Positions 7,486 through 10,686 of a stretch of 10,686 bases of DNA are shown here, piece by piece; within the stretch, counting starts at the first letter, position 1; each line of letters starts with the position of its first letter. Both the position numbers and the translations under genes were made by a program. Location of the stretch: NCBI GenBank assembly GCA_031264475.1, contig JAISEA010000084.1, forward strand, positions 1-10,686, in the 5' to 3' direction. The notes beneath the pieces are model-generated. The model searched no databases, was not told the DNA's origin, and saw only the letters and a list, made by a program, of their open reading frames with translations. The DNA comes from Treponema sp. (GTDB lineage: Bacteria; Spirochaetota; Spirochaetia; Treponematales; Breznakiellaceae).

Positions 7486-7585
7486 ACACCCTTCGGGTGT
7501 TTAAATACTTCACAATGGTTGTTGTACGAAAGGGTGCGCCGCTGACCCCGTCCTGACGGTTGCGCTTGTAAACAAGCGGAACCTA
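7486..7585 (+). repeat. Dispersed repeat R, copy 2 (complete)
   Basis: This full copy is bounded by hairpin ACACCC-TTC-GGGTGT (7486-7500) and by the longer hairpin around CGCTTGTAAACAAGCG with one mismatch in its outer stem (about 7559-7585). Between them lie TTTAAATACTTC and GACGGTTGCGCTTG, shared by the other copies. From 7586 to 7682 there are further fragments of the same material, including GCGCCGCT and two more CACCC-GAA-GGGTG hairpins. The whole adhE-rex gap is therefore repeat-derived. Confidence 0.85.
7498..7515. promoter_or_regulatory. Weak Rex-operator-like site upstream of adhE
   Basis: The right half, TTCACAA (7509-7515), matches the known Rex operator half-site exactly. The left half, TGTTTAA (7498-7504), matches TTGTGAA at only four of seven positions, with the expected 4-nt spacer. 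It lies about 110 nt upstream of the adhE start. It falls inside dispersed repeat R copy 2, whose other copies lack the perfect half, so this may be coincidence. Confidence 0.2.
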
Positions 7586-7629
7586 TTCTTTGTTAGAAGG
7601 AAGCGCCGCTATCCCCGACATGACAAGCT

Positions 7630-7683
7630 TTAAAACACCCGAAGGGTGCGCCACTGACCCCTTTAAAACACCCGAAGGGTGTT
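7630..7683 (-). terminator. Two hairpins behind rex, likely terminators
   Basis: Directly at the rex stop codon, the minus strand reads AACACCC-TTC-GGGTGTT followed by TTTTAAAG (hairpin 7667-7683). A second copy, CACCC-TTC-GGGTG then TTTTAAAGC, lies at 7630-7648. The T-runs are short, so termination would be modest individually, but the arrangement resembles a tandem intrinsic terminator. The same hairpin plus TTTTAAAG lies behind the plus-strand gene ending at 10053. Confidence 0.55.
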
Positions 7684-8336
7684 CATTGCGATTCCTTTGT
7701 AAGAATCTCCTTTAATTGTTGGGATAATACGGCAAGTGAGACCGCCATATCCTCGTTTTTAACCGCCACGGTATCAGGCGTTTTTATATGCGCTGGCGTG
7801 AAATTCCATATAGCCCGTATCTCTGCCTCTACGAGAATATCCGTTACCGCCTGCGCCTGTTCTTGCGGCGTGGTTAGTATCGCTATTTTTATATTCAGCT
7901 TTCTTATGGCGCTCTCCAACTTATGGATGGGGAGGATTCTCTTTCCGTTGATTTCCTTTAATACAATGTTTTCATCAACGTCAAAGCCCGCAATAATATT
8001 CAACCCGTACTTCTCGAAGCCTTGATACCCCATCAAAGCCTGCCCCAACTTTCCCACGCCTACGAGTACAGCGTCTTTTGTGTTGTTGTACCCCAGAAAG
8101 TTTTCAATATCTCCGATAAGCTCGTCAATGTTATAGCCGATTTTAGGCTTACCGCCTTTCACAATTGCAAACGAAATATCTTTTTTTACCAAAGACGGAT
8201 TAAGCGAAAGAGAGTCCGCCAAGGCGACAGACGATACTGCTGTGTATCCTTCGGCTTTCATATCGTACAACTTTCGCGCGTATAACGCCATTCTGTTAAA
8301 TACCGCAAGAGAAACCAGCCCTTCGGAATTTACCAC
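7683..8336 (-). CDS. rex: Redox-sensing transcriptional repressor Rex
   Basis: Rex binds operator DNA when the NADH/NAD+ ratio is low and releases it when NADH rises, switching on fermentative genes such as adhE and hydrogenases. This 217-residue protein has an N-terminal winged helix (about 10-70, ending in KPKIGYNI), a Rossmann NAD(H)-binding domain with GVGKLG (93-98) and FDVDE (118-122), TTPQEQAQ (155-162), WNFTPAHI (177-184), and a C-terminal helix (VSLAVLSQQL) of the kind that swaps between subunits. Length is normal. The start is GTG at 8336, preceded by GGAGG with a 7-nt spacer. The ATG at 8342 runs into TAA after three codons and is not the start. Its location upstream of adhE and hydrogenase genes fits direct control of the neighbouring operon, although no clear Rex operator was found there. 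Confidence 0.95.
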   Translation of the reverse strand: MVNSEGLVSLAVFNRMALYARKLYDMKAEGYTAVSSVALADSLSLNPSLVKKDISFAIVKGGKPKIGYNIDELIGDIENFLGYNNTKDAVLVGVGKLGQALMGYQGFEKYGLNIIAGFDVDENIVLKEINGKRILPIHKLESAIRKLNIKIAILTTPQEQAQAVTDILVEAEIRAIWNFTPAHIKTPDTVAVKNEDMAVSLAVLSQQLKEILTKESQ

Positions 8337-8368
8337 CGCATAACCTCCTTCCTAAACAATATGTATAG

Positions 8369-8394
8369 ATATTTTTATAACGATATAAAAATAT
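8369..8394. promoter_or_regulatory. AT-rich perfect dyad over rex promoter (operator candidate)
   Basis: Two perfect 11-bp arms, ATATTTTTATA and TATAAAAATAT, are separated by ACGA. The dyad overlaps the proposed -10 box and transcription start of rex, the usual place for a repressor site. It does not match the known Rex operator (TTGTGAA-N4-TTCACAA), so either another repressor or a divergent Rex site is possible. A simple AT-rich structure is the null explanation. Confidence 0.5.
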
Positions 8395-8416
8395 ACGATT
8401 ATCAAATCTTTGTCAA
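8388..8416 (-). promoter_or_regulatory. rex promoter, sigma70-type
   Basis: On the minus strand a perfect -35 TTGACA (8411-8416) is followed after 17 nt by TATTTT (8388-8393). This lies about 50 nt upstream of the GTG start, giving a leader of roughly 45 nt with a strong GGAGG site. The surrounding sequence is very AT-rich, unlike the repeat-filled DNA just upstream. Confidence 0.65.
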
Positions 8417-8437
8417 TAGTTTTTTGATCTTTTTTTC

Positions 8438-8533
8438 ACAGGCACAGCCTGTTTAAATACTTCGTACGGGGTGTTGTCCGAACGGACCCGCTTCCACTGA
8501 CATGACGGTTCCGCTTGCACGCAAGCGGAACCT
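8438..8533 (+). repeat. Dispersed repeat R, copy 3 (complete)
   Basis: The first hairpin is ACAGGC-ACA-GCCTGT (8438-8452). Its stem sequence differs completely from copies 2 and 4 yet is still perfectly paired. It is followed by TTTAAATACTTC, GGGGTGTTGTCCGAA, CGCTTCCACTGAC and the second hairpin GGTTCCGCTTG-CACG-CAAGCGGAACC (8507-8532), here a perfect 11-bp stem. Next comes a ~35-nt linker (TCTGATACCGCCGCACGTC and on) that is repeated after copy 4. Confidence 0.88.
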
Positions 8534-8567
8534 CCGCGTTTCTGATACCGCCGCACGTCTCGTCTTT

Positions 8568-8616
8568 GCTAACTGCTAACTGCTACCTACTCACTACTAC
8601 CTACTACCTATTCATT
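8568..8616 (+). repeat. 7-bp tandem array A
   Basis: There are seven heptamer units of the type GCTAACT, GCTACCT, ACTACCT and ATTCATT, immediately after the linker that follows R copy 3. No coding role is visible. It matches array B at 8858 in unit type and in its upstream linker. Confidence 0.85.
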
Positions 8617-8619
8617 AGT

Positions 8620-8822
8620 AGGAGGGGGCGCGTCTTTCCCTAAACGGAGGGCGGCACACAGACGCCCTTGTGGTGCGCCCCCCACGCTCCAGCCCCCCTT
8701 TGGGGGTCTTCCGCTACCCCCCAACACCCGAAGGGTGTTTCAATACTTCACCCGGGGTGTTGTCCGAAAGTGGGTTCCGCTTCCATTGACAGGACGGTTG
8801 CGCTTGTAAACAAGCGGAACCT
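8620..8822 (+). repeat. Long inverted repeat, left arm (GC-rich block plus R copy 4)
   Basis: The outer part (8620-8723) is GC-rich, with CGTCTTTCCCTAAACGG, GTGGTGCGCCCCCCACG and a CCCCC-TTT-GGGGG hairpin. The inner part (8724-8822) is a complete R copy with hairpins ACACCC-GAA-GGGTGT and CGCTTGTAAACAAGCG. The arm reappears reverse-complemented at 10120-10324, at roughly 85-90% identity judged by eye. Together they enclose 8823-10119. Confidence 0.85.
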
Positions 8823-8824
8823 CC

Positions 8825-8841
8825 GCGGTATCTGATACCGC
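8825..8841. repeat. Short perfect palindrome in the linker
   Basis: GCGGTATC-T-GATACCGC is an 8-bp-arm dyad in the linker between R copy 4 and array B. The matching linker after copy 3 (about 8535-8552) keeps only the right arm intact. A protein-binding site or a small hairpin is possible; no function can be named. Confidence 0.4.
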
Positions 8842-8857
8842 CGCACGTCTCGTCTTT

Positions 8858-8934
8858 GCTACCTACTAACTACTACCTGCTACCTACTACCTGCTAACTA
8901 TTCACTGCTACCTACTACCTGCTAACTACTACTT
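8858..8934 (+). repeat. 7-bp tandem array B
   Basis: Eleven contiguous heptamers alternate among GCTACCT, ACTACCT, GCTAACT, ACTAACT, ATTCACT and ACTACTT. The array abuts the 21-bp-unit array that follows almost immediately. The R copy, linker and heptamer array form a composite block duplicated in the same orientation (8438-8616 and 8724-8934). Confidence 0.9.
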
Positions 8935-8938
8935 GATT

Positions 8939-9335
8939 ATGATCCATTGCCAATCAATTATGAGCCATTACCAAGTATTTATGGGTTACCGCCAAGTATT
9001 TATAAGCCGTTGCCAATTGATTATAAGTGGATGACAAGTATTTATGAGCCGTTACCAATTGATTATGAGCCGTTACCAAGTATTTATTGATTACCGCCAA
9101 GTATTTATGAGCCATTGCCAATTGATTATGAGCGTCGGCAATTAATTGGCAGAGGCTGGTAATCAATTATGAGTCGTTGGCAATTGATTATGAGCGTTGG
9201 CAATCAATTGGCGGAGGCTGACAATTGATTTGCAGAGACTCTCAAATAATTGGTAATGAGTGAAAAATAATTTGTGGGACTTGACAAATAGTCGCGAGTC
9301 GCTCATAATTAATTATGAGCCGTTACTACTAAATC
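8939..9335 (+). repeat. Degenerate 21-bp tandem array upstream of the 9361 gene
   Basis: There are nineteen units, seventeen of 21 bp and two of 20 bp (9128-9147, 9190-9209). The theme is ATGAGCCGTTACCA followed by ATTGATT or AGTATTT. The first nine units are well conserved; later ones drift towards the gene. The last units carry the gene's promoter and leader hairpin. The minus strand of the early units is open and would encode heptads such as LVTAHKY, but there is no credible ribosome site or conserved start. I treat it as non-coding. Confidence 0.88.
9281..9309 (+). promoter_or_regulatory. Promoter of the 9361 gene, within the repeat array
   Basis: TTGACA (9281-9286, perfect -35) is followed after 17 nt by CATAAT (9304-9309). 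Transcription would start near 9316, giving a ~45-nt leader. Both boxes lie inside diverged units of the 21-bp array. Confidence 0.6.
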
Positions 9336-9346
9336 TTGAACGGCTC
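9317..9346 (+). promoter_or_regulatory. 5'-leader hairpin before ribosome site of 9361 gene
   Basis: Perfect 8-bp arms GAGCCGTT (9317-9324) and AACGGCTC (9339-9346) enclose a 14-nt loop. The stem would begin almost exactly at the predicted transcript 5' end and finish 2 nt before the AAGGAG ribosome site. It may protect the 5' end or modulate translation. Confidence 0.5.
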
Positions 9347-9360
9347 GTAAGGAGTTTAAG

Positions 9361-10053
9361 ATGTCTGAAAAGAAAGTAGTCGTGCCTAGTTCGGACGATG
9401 GCTTTGACAAACGGTTTTTGCTGATTACCAAGGTAGTCGGCAAAAAGACCGCCGGAGGAAGCGCCGCGGAATGGAAGCATATCCCCGCGGAAAAAGTGGA
9501 GGAGCTTGACGGCGCCTGCACTGCATGGCACGCCGCCTTTGTGAAGATGGCGGAACCCCATACTTCCGTGGAGACCGCCGAAAAGAACACGGCGCGGTCA
9601 GCGGCGGAGCGGATTTTACGGAAGTTTATCCAGCGGTATTTGTACAACGCGGACGATGTGATAACCGACGCGGACTTAGAAAGCATGGAATTGCCGCTCC
9701 ACGACCACGTCTACACGCGGCACGGTCGCCCAGAAGAACACGTGGAACTGGAGACCCGCCCCCATGAGGCGGCGGAAATTCGTATTGACTACCGCTGTGT
9801 GGAGACAGACAGTCGGGTGAAACCGCAGGCGAGTTATAAGGGGCTGGTGCTGTACTGGAAGGTGTTGGAGGACGGCGAGTCCGCGCCCACGCCTGAAGAG
9901 TTGCAGTTAAGCCGCCTTATTACACGTAGTCCGCACATTGAGCGTTTTGACAGTAGTCTGCGGGCGCGGCGTGTCGCGTTCTCCGCCGCTTGGGAAAATG
10001 GTTCAGGCGTGGAAGGCACGCGTTGCCCGTGCGTCATCGCCATCATTCCGTAA
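9361..10053 (+). CDS. Conserved-looking protein of unknown function, 230 aa
   Basis: I cannot name a domain. The start is well supported by AAGGAG at 9349-9354 with a 6-nt spacer. The protein is soluble, with no signal peptide or membrane segment, and is rich in charged residues and alanine. An N-terminal stretch (MSEKKVVVPSSDDGFDKRF) precedes a helical region with WKHIP (39-43) and several helices to about residue 110. The C-terminal half (about 130-230) ends with a strand-like pattern, RRVAFSAAWEN and CVIAIIP, which suggests a beta-sandwich (fibronectin-III-like) module; this is inference. From memory it resembles short hypothetical proteins found repeatedly in gut Treponema and Bacteroidetes. 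It is the only gene between the arms of the long inverted repeat and has its own promoter and a hairpin terminator. Confidence 0.8.
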   Translation: MSEKKVVVPSSDDGFDKRFLLITKVVGKKTAGGSAAEWKHIPAEKVEELDGACTAWHAAFVKMAEPHTSVETAEKNTARSAAERILRKFIQRYLYNADDVITDADLESMELPLHDHVYTRHGRPEEHVELETRPHEAAEIRIDYRCVETDSRVKPQASYKGLVLYWKVLEDGESAPTPEELQLSRLITRSPHIERFDSSLRARRVAFSAAWENGSGVEGTRCPCVIAIIP

Positions 10054-10074
10054 AGGCATACGACTTGGGCGGCG

Positions 10075-10091
10075 CACCCTTCGGGTGTTTT
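10075..10091 (+). terminator. Terminator-like hairpin after 9361 gene
   Basis: CACCC-TTC-GGGTG followed by TTTT lies 21 nt after the stop codon. It is the same hairpin plus TTTTAAAG module that follows rex on the other strand. The stem is short, so efficiency is uncertain. Confidence 0.55.
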
Positions 10092-10119
10092 AAAGCGTCT
10101 TGCTGTGCGTACAACGAGT

Positions 10120-10324
10120 AGGTTCCGCTTGTTTACAAGCGCAACCGTCAAGACAGTGGACGCGGCGCACCCTTTCGGACAACACCCCGTGTGAAGTATT
10201 GAAACACCCGAAGGGTGTTGGGGGGTAGCGGAAGACCCCCGAAGGGGGGCTGTAGCGTGGGGGGCGCACCACAGGGGCGTCTGTTCGCCTCCCCCCGTTT
10301 AGGGAAAGATGCGCCCCCCTCCTC
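10120..10324 (-). repeat. Long inverted repeat, right arm (R copy 5 plus GC-rich block)
   Basis: This is the reverse complement of 8620-8822. R copy 5 occupies 10120-10218, with the hairpin around CGCTTGTTTACAAGCG near its left end and ACACCC-GAA-GGGTGT (10204-10218). The GC-rich block (10219-10324) carries CCCCC-GAA-GGGGG where the left arm has a TTT loop. Frames open through here give proline/arginine-rich peptides that are repeat artefacts. Confidence 0.85.
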
Positions 10325-10329
10325 CTTAT
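10296..10329 (+). repeat. 34-bp direct repeat, first copy
   Basis: It starts CGTTTAGGGAAAGATGCG and ends CCTCCTCCTTAT. It matches 10422-10455 with a single difference (AGAT/AGAC). A shorter reverse-complement version lies at the outer end of the left inverted-repeat arm (from 8620). Confidence 0.85.
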
Positions 10330-10352
10330 TTTGCCTGTGCGACTTCGCTTCG

Positions 10353-10421
10353 CTTGTCGGGGTCAGCGGCGCTCCCTTTCTAACAACACCCCATATGAAG
10401 TCGTCTAACACCCGAAGGGTG
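10353..10421 (-). repeat. Dispersed repeat R, copy 6 (partial)
   Basis: It has AACAACACCCC, a TGAAGT segment and the CACCC-GAA-GGGTG hairpin (10409-10421) in the same order as copy 5, but lacks the second hairpin. It sits between the two 34-bp direct repeats. Confidence 0.65.
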
Positions 10422-10455
10422 CGTTTAGGGAAAGACGCGCCCCCCTCCTCCTTAT
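10422..10455 (+). repeat. 34-bp direct repeat, second copy
   Basis: This is the second copy of the 10296-10329 sequence, 126 bp downstream. It ends 4 nt before the -35 box of the lipoprotein gene promoter. Outside these repeats, no other feature was seen between 10092 and 10459. Confidence 0.85.
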
Positions 10456-10459
10456 AGTA

Positions 10460-10488
10460 TTGAAATAAGGTAAGATACCTGCTATTAT
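10460..10488 (+). promoter_or_regulatory. Promoter of the right-edge lipoprotein gene
   Basis: TTGAAA (10460-10465) and TATTAT (10483-10488) are separated by exactly 17 nt, a good sigma70-type promoter. The expected start, 6-8 nt after the -10 box, falls at 10495-10496, on the first ATG of the gene. Confidence 0.65.
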
Positions 10489-10494
10489 GGTAAA

Positions 10495-10686
10495 ATGATG
10501 GTAAAACATTTTTTCATACCGTTGCCACTCCTGCCGCTGTACCTGATTGGACTGTTTTTTCTTTCGGACTGCTCTGCTGGAGATACCCCAGAAGAGGCGG
10601 CGTTTCAAAAAAATACCGCCGTTTTGGGCACGTGGTGGTGGGATACCAAAAAGGACGACAGGCAAGACTTGCTGGAATTTGCCGCG
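10495..10686 (+). CDS. Predicted lipoprotein of unknown function (N-terminal 64 residues, cut by window edge)
   Basis: The frame is open from ATG ATG at 10495 to the window end. The N-terminus is MMVKH followed by a hydrophobic stretch rich in Leu, Pro and Phe (6-23) and LSDC (23-26), a relaxed lipobox with Cys26 as the likely lipidated residue. The unusual Asp before the cysteine is tolerable in spirochaetes. The mature part begins SAGDTPEEAAFQ and contains GTWWWD (about 46-51) and LLEFAA (59-64), which hints at a secreted TIM-barrel-like or glycan-related protein; that is only a guess from fragments. There is no ribosome site at proper distance (the nearest TAAGG ends 24 nt before), in line with leaderless initiation from the promoter at 10460. 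Frame and secretion signal are convincing; function is unknown. Confidence 0.7.
   Translation, partial: MMVKHFFIPLPLLPLYLIGLFFLSDCSAGDTPEEAAFQKNTAVLGTWWWDTKKDDRQDLLEFAA

Noticed and set aside
7388..7513. adhE start at the upstream ATG (910-residue product)
   Set aside because: The extra 42 residues are read from dispersed repeats; the ATG at 7387 has AAGGAG at ideal spacing and gives the normal family length.
8954..9166. Minus-strand 70-residue protein with MAHKYLV-type heptads
   Set aside because: It comes wholly from the degenerate 21-bp array. There is no convincing ribosome site, and 20-bp units elsewhere in the array break the frame.
9309..9686. Minus-strand open frame of 125 codons
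   Set aside because: It is antisense to the 9361 gene, which has a promoter, an ideal ribosome site and a terminator; its tail is read from the repeat array.
8620..10324. Complete insertion sequence
   Set aside because: Despite the inverted repeats, the enclosed gene shows no transposase features and no target-site duplication was found.
10090..10665. Overlapping proline/arginine-rich open frames on the minus strand and at 10215-10457 plus
   Set aside because: They are translations of the inverted-repeat arm and R copies, differ in frame, lack starts with ribosome sites and overlap each other.

Overview
The window reads as part of a chromosome from a strictly anaerobic fermenting bacterium. 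A gut spirochaete of the Treponema type, such as those of termite hindguts, fits best. This is inferred from the hydrogenase / H2-sensor / alcohol dehydrogenase gene set, a relaxed spirochaete-like lipobox at the right edge, and intergenic DNA crowded with short repeats. A clostridial (Ruminococcus-like) origin cannot be excluded without a search.

Layout. From 1 to 8336 every gene lies on the minus strand. Reading 5' to 3' on that strand they are: rex (NADH/NAD+-sensing repressor), adhE (bifunctional aldehyde/alcohol dehydrogenase), a small APH-fold kinase, a NuoE-like [2Fe-2S] ferredoxin, hydS (H-cluster sensor with a PAS domain), a SpoIIE/PP2C-type phosphatase, and the start of a group B [FeFe] hydrogenase cut by the left edge. 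From adhE to the hydrogenase, gaps are -8 to +54 nt, so this is very probably one operon. rex has its own promoter and terminators. The likely logic is that AdhE and the hydrogenase are two competing outlets for reducing equivalents, Rex reads the NADH/NAD+ ratio, and HydS reads H2 and signals through the phosphatase.

The standout feature of the operon is an in-frame array of sixteen 21-bp units in hydS. It encodes consecutive VGESRPI/VGESRAI-type heptapeptides inserted between the second and third H-cluster cysteine motifs.

From 7388 to 7682 and from 8341 to 10494 the non-coding DNA is almost entirely repeats. There are six whole or partial copies of a ~70-100 bp element (called R here), which in complete form is bounded by two hairpins. 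There are two 7-bp-unit arrays and a 19-unit degenerate 21-bp-unit array. A ~205 bp inverted repeat (8620-8822 and 10120-10324) encloses two of these arrays and one plus-strand gene of unknown function (9361-10053). At the right edge a predicted lipoprotein gene starts at 10495, directly after a good sigma70-type promoter, and may be transcribed without a leader.

No tRNA, rRNA, CRISPR array, transposase or integrase was seen. All identifications are from reading motifs by eye; no database search was run.
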